A DNA stretch of 64,000 nucleotides from Saccharothrix syringae (GCF_009498035.1 NZ_CP034550.1:3596001-3660000); one strand, 5' to 3'. Positions 15,961 to 24,665 are shown, counted from the first letter of the stretch. Notes: generated from the sequence alone by a model not told the origin. Numbers and translations are program-made.

Positions 15961-16542
15961 ATGTCGACAACACGTGGTGACTCGAAGATCATTGATTTCG
16001 ACGGGCCTCTCGCGGAGTTCTCGGCGCTCCGCGACGAAATCCAGGAAAGGGTCAAATCCCAGCAGCACCTGTTTTCGCTCCAGTTGACCCTGGCCAGTGC
16101 GGTGTTCGGTTTTTCGCTGTCCCGTCCTAATATGATCGCCCTGCTGCTGATCGTCCCGTTCAGTTCCTACCTGCTCTGCGGTCGCGTCGTGGCCCACCAC
16201 TTCGGCACGTTACGGGTGGCGAAGTACATCAAGGAGGAGTTGAGCCCCAGGACGCCGGGTGGCCTGCACTGGGAGAGCTGGCTGGACCGGCAGCAGGGGA
16301 GACCTCACATGCTGGGATCGACCCTCCCGCTGCTCCTCACGTTCGTCGGGGCCGGGGCGCTCGCCCTGGCGTGGGTTTCGGGGTACGTCTTCGCCGGTGG
16401 CAACGTGGCAGTCCTCGCGCGGTGCGGCCTGGTGGCCATCTGGCTCTCCGGGCTCGTCACCACCGGGTTGTCGGCGGTGCTCGTCCTGCAGATGAGCGGT
16501 CGTCTCCCGGTGCGGGGGTGGAACCAGACCGGGCTGTCGTGA
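15961..16542 (+). CDS. Four-helix membrane protein of unknown function
   Basis: 193 residues from ATG 15961; an in-frame GTG at 15952 would add three residues. After a polar N-terminus (LAEFSALRDEIQERVKSQQHLFSLQ) there are two membrane helices at about 47-80 (LTLASAVFGFSL; MIALLLIVPFSSYLLCGRVV), a cytosolic loop with YIKEELSPRTPGGLHWESWL, and two more helices at about 118-185. The LREEI-type start followed by two helices and a conserved YI.EEL..W loop occurs in a widespread uncharacterised family, whose function I do not know. Codon GC3 is a little lower than in neighbouring genes, which may mean recent acquisition. Confidence 0.7.
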   Translation: MSTTRGDSKIIDFDGPLAEFSALRDEIQERVKSQQHLFSLQLTLASAVFGFSLSRPNMIALLLIVPFSSYLLCGRVVAHHFGTLRVAKYIKEELSPRTPGGLHWESWLDRQQGRPHMLGSTLPLLLTFVGAGALALAWVSGYVFAGGNVAVLARCGLVAIWLSGLVTTGLSAVLVLQMSGRLPVRGWNQTGLS

Positions 16543-16803
16543 AGCCGGGGTGCCTCGTGGGGAAGTGCGGCCGGGCGTCGACGCGTGCGGGCCGAGGAGG
16601 CGCAGGCCGAGTTGACCCACCTCGGGCGCGGCACCGACGTGGTCGGTCCCCTGCTGCGCGCCTACCGCGCCTGCCCGACCCGGGGCGATCCGCCCGACTG
16701 GTCCGAGCCCGTCACCTTGCGGGACGTGCTGGTCGACCTCGGTGCCCGGAAGCCGGTCGTGCCGCGGCTGACCGCCGACCTGCGGGTCGACCCGGGCGGG
16801 AGC
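16543..16803. other. Region without a supported gene
   Basis: Between the membrane protein and the lanthipeptide terminator. A rightward frame from 16585 has fair codon bias for about 75 codons but runs through the terminator hairpin and deep into the lanthipeptide genes, so if it was once coding it is a remnant. No other motif was seen. Confidence 0.4.
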
Positions 16804-16850
16804 ACGCGTCGCCGCTTGCCGGGTGCAGCACCCGGCGAGCGGCGACGCGT
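16804..16850 (-). terminator. Very strong terminator after the lanthipeptide precursor
   Basis: The arms 16804-16825 and 16829-16850 pair over 22 base pairs with one T.G wobble and a three-base loop (CAG). The outer 13 base pairs (ACGCGTCGCCGCT with AGCGGCGACGCGT) are perfect. It lies eight bases beyond the precursor stop codon and is the longest near-perfect hairpin in the window, so it should both end transcription and stabilise the precursor message. Confidence 0.85.
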
Positions 16851-16857
16851 GGTGGGG

Positions 16858-16959
16858 TCACAGACAAACGCTGCCTCGGCTGCTCATGGTGAGCACGTTG
16901 CAGGCCATGAGGTCGTCCTCCGGCGCCACCTCAGCTTGCAGGAACAGGGCTTCCTCCAT
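16858..16959 (-). CDS. lanA: Class III lanthipeptide precursor peptide
   Basis: A 33-residue peptide. The leader starts MEEALFLQAEVAPEDD. LFLQ matches the hydrophobic-x-x-LQ motif that class III synthetases bind, and acidic residues follow. The tail CNVLTMSSRGSVCL supplies Thr24, Ser26, Ser27 and Ser30 for dehydration, and Cys20 and Cys32 as thiols. It has an excellent ribosome site (AAGGAG, eight bases before ATG 16959). It begins inside the last 29 bases of the synthetase gene in another frame, so translation may be coupled. Its position next to lanKC and before a strong terminator is persuasive. No protease or exporter gene is adjacent. Confidence 0.82.
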   Translation of the reverse strand: MEEALFLQAEVAPEDDLMACNVLTMSSRGSVCL

Positions 16960-19576
16960 GCCGATCACTCCTTTCACCCGGTGTCGGTGCACCGGTGTCC
17001 CCTCGACGCGGTGCCGGGGGAGTCCGGAGGGCGTCGAGCAGGAGCCGCAGGGCGACCAGGACACCGGCTCCGCCCGACCACAGGTCGGTGGAGATCCGCT
17101 GGCCCGGCTCGCCGAGCCAGCCCGCTCCGCCCCCGTGCGGCACCGCGTACCTGAACAGGCCGCGGGCGCTGGTCAGCGCGGCGTCCACGAGCTCGGGCCG
17201 GTCGAGCCGCCTGCCCGCGTCGGCCAGCGTCGTCACCAGGCCCGCCAGCCCCGGGAACAGGCCGGGGAACACGGTGAAGCGGGCCGTGCACGCGTCCAGG
17301 CACCGCGACAGCACCTCGGTGGCGCTGAGGTCGACGTCGACGGGCACGTCGAACTCCGCGCCCGGCCGGTGCGCGAGGAAGCGGGAGAGGACCCAGGCGT
17401 ACCCCGCGCTGCCCGCGAACAGGTAGGGGTAGACGCGCCGGTCGTTGCGGGCGGCGCGGAAGCCCACGCCGCCGCCCGGCAGGGGCACGGCGTAGGCGAG
17501 TTCCTCGCCCAGCAGCCGCATGCCGCGCGCGAACGGCCGGTCGTCCCCGGTGGCGCGGTGCAGGTGGTACAGGGCGAGCGCCACACCCGCCCGTCCGCCG
17601 ACCAGCCCGGAGCGGGTGGACGGGCCCAGGCGGGCGGTGAGCCCGTCACCGTCCGGCACGCGTTCGAGCAGCCCCGAGGCGAGGTCCAGCCAACGCTGCT
17701 CGCCGGTGCGCCGGTGGTGGGCCAGCAACCCCAGCGCGGTGCCCGCCGCGCCGCCGCCCAACGTGCCGGAGGTGTGGTTGAGGCGATGCGCGGCTGCCCC
17801 GTCGAGCAGCTTCTCGGCCGCGTCGCCCTCGCCGAGTTCGGCCAGCACGCCCGCGATGCCCGCGCTGCCGTGGAGCAGGCCGGGCGCGGTGCTCCCGGCT
17901 GACGCCAGCGACTCGTCCCGCAGCCTCCGGACGATCGCCGGGTCGGCGGCGCGGCCCGCGCGGTGCAGCGCGTGCAGCACGCCCGCGGTGCCTGCGGCCA
18001 ACGCGCGGGTGTTCGTCCGGTGCCCGAGGGGGATGGTCGGGTAGACCCGTGCCGGGTGGTCCGGTCGCGCCGCCTCCTCGATGGCGTCGGCGGTTCGCTC
18101 GGCCAGGTCGCGCAGCGCGGCGATCGGGTCCGCCCGTACGGCGGCCGGGGTGGGCAGCCGGGTGTCTCCGGCGCGTTCGTGGCAGCGCGTGGCCCAGCGC
18201 CACAGCCGCGGCTCGACGGGGGCCGTCTCGACCAGGTCCGCGTGCAGGTGGTCGAGCGCGGCCGGGTGGCGTTCGGCCACCTCGTGCAGCGGGAACACCA
18301 GGAGCAGCGCCAGCGCCGACAACCCGTACCGGTCGAGTTCCGCGGGGTCGTGCCCGGCCACCGCCGGCGGGTCCGGGTGCAGGTAGCCCGGTGTGCCCAG
18401 GTACCGCCGCACGCGGTCGGTGGGCTGCACCGCCTCGAAGTCGACCAGTCGGACGCGGTCCTCGTCGTCGACGAGGACGTTGGTGGGGCTGAGGTCGACG
18501 AACACGAAACCCAGGTCGTGCAGCGCGCGCAGGTGCGCGTCGAGCTGGTCGAGGAGTGCGAGGCAGCGCTCGTGGTACCCGGCGTACGCCGCCGCGTCCG
18601 CGTGGTCGAGCACCGCGGGGTTGTTCGTCACCATCCACCGGTACAGCGACACGCCCGGGATGAACTCGGAGACGAGGTAGCTGTGCTCCCAGTGGTGGAA
18701 CAGCTCCACCGGTCGCGGGCACACGCCGGGCGCACGGGCGTGGACCTCCCGCAGCACCAGGTACTCCTCGGCCAGGCGGGTCTTCGCGTCGACGCCGTCC
18801 GCGGTGTAGCCGTTGTGCGCTCTCGCTTCCTTGACGAACACGGTGGCGCCGTCGCCGGTGCGGAACCGGTAGGCGCCACCGGCGTTGCTGTGCCGCAGCA
18901 CGGAGTCGAACGTGTAGCCGTGCAGGGTGACCGGTCCGGCGGCACGCGCCGGGGTGTCCTCGCGAAACGGGTCGGACATGCCGTGCGGCAGGCGGAAGGA
19001 GGGCCCGCGCTCGTCGTCCGCGACCCGCCCGTCCGGACCGGTCATGGTCGGCACGTGGTTGCCGTCCGCGTCGACCCTGCTGCGGCCGCGGAACGCGCCG
19101 TACCGGTACGACACGCACGTGCTGTCGCCGAATCGCCGGTCGGTGAGCACGAACGGCCCGTCGATCCCGGCCAGGTCCGCCGACAGGCGCCCCATCAGCA
19201 GCCGCGCGCACTCCTCGGTGGGCGGGTAGAGGGTGCAGAACTTGCCGCTCTGCGGCCTGGCGGCGTGCTTGTCGTGCGCGACGAGGAAGGTGCGCTCGCC
19301 CGCGAGGTGCTTGAACGGCACCCCGAGTTCGGCGCACGCCAACGACACGACCGCCAGCACGGACCGCGCGTTGCGCAGGGAGCTGGACACGTGCACCTTC
19401 CAGCCCTGGTCGGGGAGGACGAGCCCGGGCGGCCCCCAGTGGGTCCACGCGCCGTCGTGCCGCCGGGTCCACCCGTCGGGCAACTGCGGGGGAAAATAGC
19501 GAACCCCGGGATCAATGGTGTCCCACTGCTCGTAATAATGTGGATCCGCGATCAGTGAAGACATGTCCACGACCAT
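16931..19576 (-). CDS. lanKC: Class III lanthipeptide synthetase LanKC
   Basis: 881 residues in three domains. About 1-200: phosphoSer/Thr lyase (KVHVSSSLRNARSVLAVV, GKFCTLYPPT). About 215-440: Ser/Thr kinase-like domain (TVFVKEARAHNG lysine, FVFVDLSPTNVLVDD, LVDFEAV). About 500-850: LanC-like cyclase with Gly-rich helices (GLLHGSAGIAGVL, LFAGSAGYAW, DLWSGGAGVLVAL). The Cys-Cys-His zinc ligands of class I, II and IV cyclases are absent, which marks class III. It phosphorylates and dehydrates Ser/Thr in the precursor and closes lanthionine or labionin rings in the cytosol. ATG 19576 is preferred because AGGGG precedes it; ATG 19564 is the alternative. The 3' end overlaps lanA by 29 bases. Confidence 0.93.
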   Translation of the reverse strand: MVVDMSSLIADPHYYEQWDTIDPGVRYFPPQLPDGWTRRHDGAWTHWGPPGLVLPDQGWKVHVSSSLRNARSVLAVVSLACAELGVPFKHLAGERTFLVAHDKHAARPQSGKFCTLYPPTEECARLLMGRLSADLAGIDGPFVLTDRRFGDSTCVSYRYGAFRGRSRVDADGNHVPTMTGPDGRVADDERGPSFRLPHGMSDPFREDTPARAAGPVTLHGYTFDSVLRHSNAGGAYRFRTGDGATVFVKEARAHNGYTADGVDAKTRLAEEYLVLREVHARAPGVCPRPVELFHHWEHSYLVSEFIPGVSLYRWMVTNNPAVLDHADAAAYAGYHERCLALLDQLDAHLRALHDLGFVFVDLSPTNVLVDDEDRVRLVDFEAVQPTDRVRRYLGTPGYLHPDPPAVAGHDPAELDRYGLSALALLLVFPLHEVAERHPAALDHLHADLVETAPVEPRLWRWATRCHERAGDTRLPTPAAVRADPIAALRDLAERTADAIEEAARPDHPARVYPTIPLGHRTNTRALAAGTAGVLHALHRAGRAADPAIVRRLRDESLASAGSTAPGLLHGSAGIAGVLAELGEGDAAEKLLDGAAAHRLNHTSGTLGGGAAGTALGLLAHHRRTGEQRWLDLASGLLERVPDGDGLTARLGPSTRSGLVGGRAGVALALYHLHRATGDDRPFARGMRLLGEELAYAVPLPGGGVGFRAARNDRRVYPYLFAGSAGYAWVLSRFLAHRPGAEFDVPVDVDLSATEVLSRCLDACTARFTVFPGLFPGLAGLVTTLADAGRRLDRPELVDAALTSARGLFRYAVPHGGGAGWLGEPGQRISTDLWSGGAGVLVALRLLLDALRTPPAPRRGDTGAPTPGERSDRHGGSPVPAS

Positions 19577-19836
19577 TTCATGCCCCTGTCTGTGGACGGT
19601 AGTACACCGGCGCGCGAATCAAGGATCGCAACCGGCACCGACAACGTCAAGGAACAGCTTTCGGGGAATGCGGGAACGTTCCGAGTGGTCCAACACGGTG
19701 GTAGCAACGGTGCAGCGCGGTTCCGGCGTCGAGCCCAACCGCGCGATGAAGCGCGCTCGACCGCGCCGGGGTGTTCCTAGTGCTGCATCTCGGAACGTTG
19801 ACCCGTTAATCGGTCCGGTGGGCTGACGGTCCAGGC
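19577..19836. other. Upstream region of lanKC, no gene seen
   Basis: 260 bases of lower GC content. It contains the ten-base palindrome GGAACGTTCC at 19673-19682 and presumably the promoter of the leftward lanKC-lanA unit. I found no second precursor peptide here. The right edge leads into the IS630 remnant. Confidence 0.4.
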
Positions 19837-20100
19837 TTGTCCTCCCATGTCGAGCGGGAGGTGGTCGTGGGTCGTCGTCCGGAGGTGTTCGTCCGGCCGT
19901 TGCCCACGGAAGAAGGCCGGAAGTTGGCCAGGATCGGTCGGAGCGCGAAGGATCCGGTGCGGTTGCGTCGGGCGATCGTGGTGTTGATGTCCGCCCAAGG
20001 GCAGGCGGTGCCCGACATCACGTCGTTGATGCAAGTCAGCGGCGATTACGTGCGTGATGCACTGCTCCGTGCCCGGGAGCACGGGCGACCACCCAGGCGA
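19837..20100 (+). pseudogene. IS630-family transposase, N-terminal remnant
   Basis: The translated frame reads VVVGRRPEVFVRPL, KLARIGRSAKDPVRLRRAIV, MSAQGQAVPDI and then VSGDYVRDALLRAREHG, the N-terminal helix-turn-helix of IS630-type transposases. Homology stops near 20085. What follows is unrelated Arg-rich translation, and the DDE catalytic part is absent. It is a truncated relic beside the lanthipeptide locus and shows that this stretch has received insertions. Confidence 0.75.
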
Positions 20101-20261
20101 CGCACGGCTCGCACAGCAGGGAGTCGGCTGCGGCATAGTCGCCGGAGGAGCAGCGCGGCAAGGCGCAGAGGCTCGCCAGATCTCCAAGTGCAGCGATCGA
20201 GTGGCGGGTATCGCTCGTTCGGCGGCTCGGGGACGGCACCTGCGAACGGCACGCTGGGGGC

Positions 20262-20777
20262 ATGACCTCGAACTCGGATGACGAGCGGCTGTTGATCCAG
20301 CGCATCCAGCGCGATCGGATCGCCTTCGGCTTGGCCATCGGCGTCATGGCACTCGGAGCGGCGATGAGCGTGGTGGGCCTCGTGGGTGTTTTCGTCGACG
20401 GCCTGGGCGAATCGGGGTTCGGGCGATGGCCTGCGCTGGCCGCTGTGGGATCGTTCATCACCCTTGGTGCCGGATACTTGCTGATCTTCTACATGAGGAA
20501 GACCCCGCCGCCGTTCGCGCGGCGTGATGACGCAGCCGACGTGGAGGATTCTCAGCAGTCGGGTCAGCGTGCCCGGTCGAAGAACCTGGTCCATCGAGTC
20601 GGGAAGGCGTTCATGACTGTCGCCAGCGTGATGGCAATCGCGGCTTGCACAGGCTTCTTCGCCCGCGTGGTCATCACTGGGGACAGCACAGACGTCTGGT
20701 CTTGGGTTCCGGCGCTCATGGTCGTAGCGGTCCCTGTCATGATCGCTGGTGGAGTGCTGAGAAACCTCGGCGACTAG
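20262..20777 (+). CDS. Four-helix membrane protein, unknown function
   Basis: 171 residues, start ATG 20262 with GGGGG just upstream. Four membrane helices are visible: about 23-45 (GLAIGVMALGAAMSVVGLVGVFV), 58-78 (ALAAVGSFITLGAGYLLIFYM), 117-137 (FMTVASVMAIAACTGFFARVV) and 147-167 (WVPALMVVAVPVMIAGGVL). The loop between helices 2 and 3 is polar and charged. No family was recognised. GC content is clearly lower than in flanking genes, suggesting transfer. Its TAG stop is the left boundary of an IS630-like element that inserted exactly there. Confidence 0.65.
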   Translation: MTSNSDDERLLIQRIQRDRIAFGLAIGVMALGAAMSVVGLVGVFVDGLGESGFGRWPALAAVGSFITLGAGYLLIFYMRKTPPPFARRDDAADVEDSQQSGQRARSKNLVHRVGKAFMTVASVMAIAACTGFFARVVITGDSTDVWSWVPALMVVAVPVMIAGGVLRNLGD

Positions 20778-21644
20778 TGGCGTGTCGCTGCTTAGTTGTG
20801 GTGCTTGTGGCTGAGAGGCTGTTGTCCGGCAGGTCCTTCTCCCTGCCGGACAAGGACTGTTGACATGGCGTCCCAGTTGAAGCGGCCGGTCAGGTTGTCG
20901 GCGCGGGATCGTGAGGCGTTGATCCGGCTGATCACCACGGGTGTGCATCCGGCGTCGTCGATCAGGCGGGCCCAGGTCCTGCTCGAGCTGGACGCCTCGG
21001 TGGGCGAGCCGGACCCGAAGGAGGTGATCGCGGCCCGCCTCGGGGTTTCGGGTGAGATGCTGCGGCTGGTCGCCAAGCGGTTCGCCGAGACCGGTGGCGA
21101 TGCGTTGGCCACGGTGTCACGCAGGAAGCGGGACCTCCCACCGGTGCCGTCCCCGGTGACCGGCGAGGTGGAGGCCCGGCTGATCGCGCTGGCGTGCTCG
21201 GCGCCGCCGGCGGGGTATGCCCGGTGGTCGTTGCGGCTGCTGGAGAAGCACGTCGAGCTCACCGAGGGCATCCCGAACCTGGACCACTCGACCATCGGCC
21301 GGGTTGTGAAAAAACGGAACTGCGTCCTCATCTGAGGAAGTGCTGGAACATCCCGCCGCGGGCGAACGCGGAGTTCGCCGCCCGCATGGAGGACGTGCTC
21401 GCCGTCTACGCCCGGCCGCGCGACCCCGCCCGTCCGGTGGTGTGCATGGACGAGAAACCCGTCCAGTTCCTCGGCCAGGTCCGCGACCCGCTGCCGGCCC
21501 GGCCGGGCCGCGACGCCCGCCTCGCCGCCTGGCAACACGCCATCAACACCGAACAGCGTCAGGTCCGCTGGCAGTTCACCACCGACGACGCACGCGCCAA
21601 ACTCCGCCACCTCTACCCCAAGAATTAGCCGCGACAATCTACTA
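20775..21644 (+). mobile_element. Internally deleted IS630-type element with terminal inverted repeats
   Basis: The left end reads CTAGT-N4-TGTCGCTGCTTAGTT (from 20774), and the right end, read inward on the other strand, is CTAGT-N4-TGTCGCGGCTAATTC (from 21645). Outermost on each side is a TA dinucleotide, the target duplicated by IS630/Tc1-type elements. Inside is a transposase gene with a frame change and a large deletion of the catalytic core. At about 0.87 kb it is shorter than a normal IS630 element. It probably cannot move by itself, but its ends look intact enough to be moved by a related transposase. Confidence 0.75.
20865..21628 (+). pseudogene. IS630 transposase, frame-shifted and core-deleted
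   Basis: From ATG 20865 the protein reads MASQLKRPVRLSARDREAL and continues normally to RVVKK at about 21315. There, after six adenines, the frame ends at 21335. The -1 frame resumes the family sequence ([26 protein letters not shown] with the first catalytic Asp). It then jumps from [13 protein letters not shown] to [19 protein letters not shown], skipping the rest of the DDE domain. The A-run may be a programmed frameshift site, as known in some IS630 elements, but the deletion makes this copy inactive either way. Confidence 0.75.
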
Positions 21645-24600
21645 GTAGATCCTGGCCGACGTGTAGGACAGCGTGAAGCCGGTGTTGACCAGGGTTCCCG
21701 CCGAGTCGAAGCAGGCCACCCACACCGAGGCGTTGTCGGGGCCCGAGTAGTCGTTGAACTGCATCACGCCGCAGTGGTTGCCGTACCCGCTCGCGGTGAC
21801 GTGCATGGTGCTCGGGATGTAGCCGTTGGCGAAGTGCGCTTTGTACTTGCCGGTCGACGTCCGGTCCAGGGTGACGGGTGTGCCGCCGGAGGACCACCGC
21901 ACGGTGGCGGTGGGCGCCGCGGCGGCGGGGGAATCGGTGGTCACGACGTAGTCGCCGACGGGCTTGCGCGGGTCGTCCAGGAAGTTCTGGCGCACGGCGA
22001 ACGCCGCCGTGAACATCGTGTCCGCCGCCGTGCCGTCCGGTGCCGTGCACGCGAGGTCGACGGAGTCGCCCCGGCGGCCGGTGACGGCGCAGTGCCGGGG
22101 GAGGGCGCCGACGGCCGTCAGGTCCACCGCGCCCCCGGCGGACCCGGGCAGGTCCGCGGTGTACCGGCCGACCGCGGTCCGGGTGACGGCGCCGGCGTTC
22201 ACGCCGTGCGCCCCGTCCGGGGTGAACGTCGCCGCCGCCGGTTGGTCGTCGAAGACGAAACCACGCGCCCCGGTGGCCCGGCCCGCCGTGTACCGGAGGA
22301 AGAACGGCTGGTCGACCGGCGTTCCGGCGAGGTCGGAGCACAGCACGTCGATCACCTCGTCGGCGCCGTCCTGGTACCACCCCCGGGGCTGGCAGGAGCC
22401 ACCCGGGCGGTACGGGGTGACGCCTCCCCACGCGGCGTAGTCCTGGATCGTCACCTGCACGCTCCCGCCGGGCGCGCCGACGGCGGGCAGCCGGACCCGG
22501 TGCACCCCGACGGCGACGTGGGTGGCGGTCGGGTGGCCCGCCGGGGGTGAGGACATCCGCCACGGGCCGTAGGTCCAGTTCGCCTCGCCGTTGTCCGGGA
22601 CACCCGGCCCCGACAGCGCGTGGGTGCTGCCCAGCGGTCGGTCGACGTACCACACGCGGGCGAAACCCCAGGTCGCCGGCACCGGCTCGGTGGTGGGCCC
22701 GGTGCCGGGATCGCCGCGGTGCCCCTGGTCCTGGTCGTGCTGCGGGTCGGCGCCGATCCCCGTGGCCCGGTTCGCGGACGTGCCCGCCGTCATCGTCGTC
22801 GTCACGGTGGTGGTGGTGGTCGACCCCGGTGGAAGCGCGACGCCGTCGGGCACCCGGGCGGTGGTGGTCGTGGTGGGACCGGCCTTGCCGTCCACGCCCG
22901 TCGCCTCCACGTGGCTGTCCGGTGACGGGGGGAGCGCGTCGGCCTGCTCGTGGTTGCCGGACGCCGTCATCGTCGCCAGGACGACGCCGACGACGGCCAC
23001 CGCCGACGCCGCCACCCGGAGCACCCCGGGGTTGTCCTGGACGAACCGCACCAGGTGCAGCCCGCCCGGCGTGCTCGTCACCACGCTCACGCACACGTCG
23101 CGCACGGCCTTCACCGCGGTGGCGGCGGCCGACGCCACCGCCGTGCCGGTCGACTCGGCCAGGCCGAGCGGCGCTCCGCCCGCAGCGGGCAGGGGGGTCC
23201 GGTTCGCCACGCGGTGGACCTCGGCGTCGAGCTCGCGGACGCGGGTGGCCAACCGGTCGTCGTGGTCGTCGCGGTCCAGGCTCGCGATGGCGGCGGCGAG
23301 CAGCTCGGCGGCCTGCCGCGTGCTGCCGTCGTGCAGTCGGCGCACCGCCAGGGCGTAGCGGAACGACAGCTCGTCGCGCACCGATCCGGCACCGGCGGCG
23401 GCGCGCAGCCCGAGGTGGAGCACCACGGCCAGCGCGCCCCAGTGCCGTGACAGCGCCAGGGCGTTCACGGCGGCACGGGCCAGCGACAGCGCGTCCTCGT
23501 GCAGTTCCGCCGCGACGGACCGGCTCAACGCCCGCTCGACGACCCGGACCTCCGACGCCACCTCGGCCGGGGACGCCGTGGTGACCCAGTGCGTGATGCG
23601 TTCGACCAGCGGGGGCAGGTCGGCGTCCGCGACGGGTGGCGTGGTCGCCAGGACCTCGGTCGCGGCGACGTACCGGCCGTCGACCAGGACGGCGACGCGC
23701 GCGGGCAGGAGGTCCGCCGCCCCGGTGGAGCCGGAGACCGCGGCGAGCAGGTCCCCGCCCCACCCGACCTCGCCCAGCGCGCCGAGCGTCGCCAGGGCGG
23801 CCCGGCCGTCGTCGGTGAGCCGGTCCAGCACCCGGGGCACCAGTTCGCGCAGCACGTCGGTGTCGGTCACGTGCTCGGGCACCACGCCGTGCGTGCCGAC
23901 GACGCGCCGCCACACCGCCCGCGCCACCAGCCGCGCGGGGTTGCCGCCGCAGTCCGCCCAGTCGCGCTCCACCACCGGGAGGTCGACCGGGTCGCCGACC
24001 TCGTCGCGCACCACGGCGACCGCGTCGTCCAGCGGCAGCCCCGGCAGCACCCGCTGCTTCGCCACCCGGAACAGGTCGTCGTGCCGTGAAGTGAGGACGA
24101 AGACGCTGCGCGGCATGGACGCCAGCACCTCGCGGGCCCCGTCGGCGGACACCTCCACGCCGTCGAGCACCACGACCGCGCGGACGTCGCGCAGCATCCG
24201 CAGGGCGTCGGCGCGCGGCACGACCCGGTCCGGCGGGACCTCGAAGCACTCGTGCACCAGCAGCTGGACGATGTCGTCGACGTCCGGCGGGAGGTCCGGC
24301 GGCCACAGCACCGGCGCGTCGGCCACCGCCAGCAGCCCCGCGTTGACCGCGTGCCGGACGAGCAGGGACTTCCCGATGCCGGCGGGCCCCACCAGCGCGA
24401 CGTGCCGCCCGGCGGCCACGTTGTCGCGCAGGAAGGCCAGGTCCTCGTCACGGCCCCGCGGGGTCGCGCGCAGGCCGAAGTCCACCGGACGTGGTTCGGC
24501 TCGCGGGTACCCGGCGCCCGACGCGCGCCGGTGTTCCGCCACCCGCTGGTCGATGACCTCGTGGACGTGCAGGTCCCGCCCCGCCTGGTACGACCGCGAG

Positions 24601-24665
24601 CCCCCGGACACGACGGTGTGCTGGACGAGAGTCGATCTCCGCCCCCGGGACCACCACATGCCCAT
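21642..24665 (-). CDS. Membrane-spanning STAND-like NTPase with extracellular repeat domain
   Basis: 1007 residues. The N-terminus has the strand motif SRSYQAGRDLHVHEV seen before NTPase domains of actinobacterial STAND proteins. The NTPase carries Walker A GPAGIGKS (93-100), Walker B AVVVLDGVE (163-171) and LTSRHDD (191-197), followed by a helical part (about 270-530). One membrane helix at about 549-567 is followed by a Thr-rich linker and about 340 exported residues with related beta-modules (TWGFARVWYVDRPLGS, ARGFVFDDQPAAATFTPDG) and several Cys. So an intracellular switch domain is joined to an outside sensor. The ligand and output are unknown. ATG 24659 is an alternative start. Confidence 0.75.
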   Translation of the reverse strand: MGMWWSRGRRSTLVQHTVVSGGSRSYQAGRDLHVHEVIDQRVAEHRRASGAGYPRAEPRPVDFGLRATPRGRDEDLAFLRDNVAAGRHVALVGPAGIGKSLLVRHAVNAGLLAVADAPVLWPPDLPPDVDDIVQLLVHECFEVPPDRVVPRADALRMLRDVRAVVVLDGVEVSADGAREVLASMPRSVFVLTSRHDDLFRVAKQRVLPGLPLDDAVAVVRDEVGDPVDLPVVERDWADCGGNPARLVARAVWRRVVGTHGVVPEHVTDTDVLRELVPRVLDRLTDDGRAALATLGALGEVGWGGDLLAAVSGSTGAADLLPARVAVLVDGRYVAATEVLATTPPVADADLPPLVERITHWVTTASPAEVASEVRVVERALSRSVAAELHEDALSLARAAVNALALSRHWGALAVVLHLGLRAAAGAGSVRDELSFRYALAVRRLHDGSTRQAAELLAAAIASLDRDDHDDRLATRVRELDAEVHRVANRTPLPAAGGAPLGLAESTGTAVASAAATAVKAVRDVCVSVVTSTPGGLHLVRFVQDNPGVLRVAASAVAVVGVVLATMTASGNHEQADALPPSPDSHVEATGVDGKAGPTTTTTARVPDGVALPPGSTTTTTVTTTMTAGTSANRATGIGADPQHDQDQGHRGDPGTGPTTEPVPATWGFARVWYVDRPLGSTHALSGPGVPDNGEANWTYGPWRMSSPPAGHPTATHVAVGVHRVRLPAVGAPGGSVQVTIQDYAAWGGVTPYRPGGSCQPRGWYQDGADEVIDVLCSDLAGTPVDQPFFLRYTAGRATGARGFVFDDQPAAATFTPDGAHGVNAGAVTRTAVGRYTADLPGSAGGAVDLTAVGALPRHCAVTGRRGDSVDLACTAPDGTAADTMFTAAFAVRQNFLDDPRKPVGDYVVTTDSPAAAAPTATVRWSSGGTPVTLDRTSTGKYKAHFANGYIPSTMHVTASGYGNHCGVMQFNDYSGPDNASVWVACFDSAGTLVNTGFTLSYTSARIY

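Noticed and set aside
16585..17154. Rightward open frame of 189 residues beside the lanthipeptide genes
   Set aside because: It runs through the terminator hairpin and opposite lanA and lanKC. Only the first 75 codons look protein-like and they match nothing I recognise.
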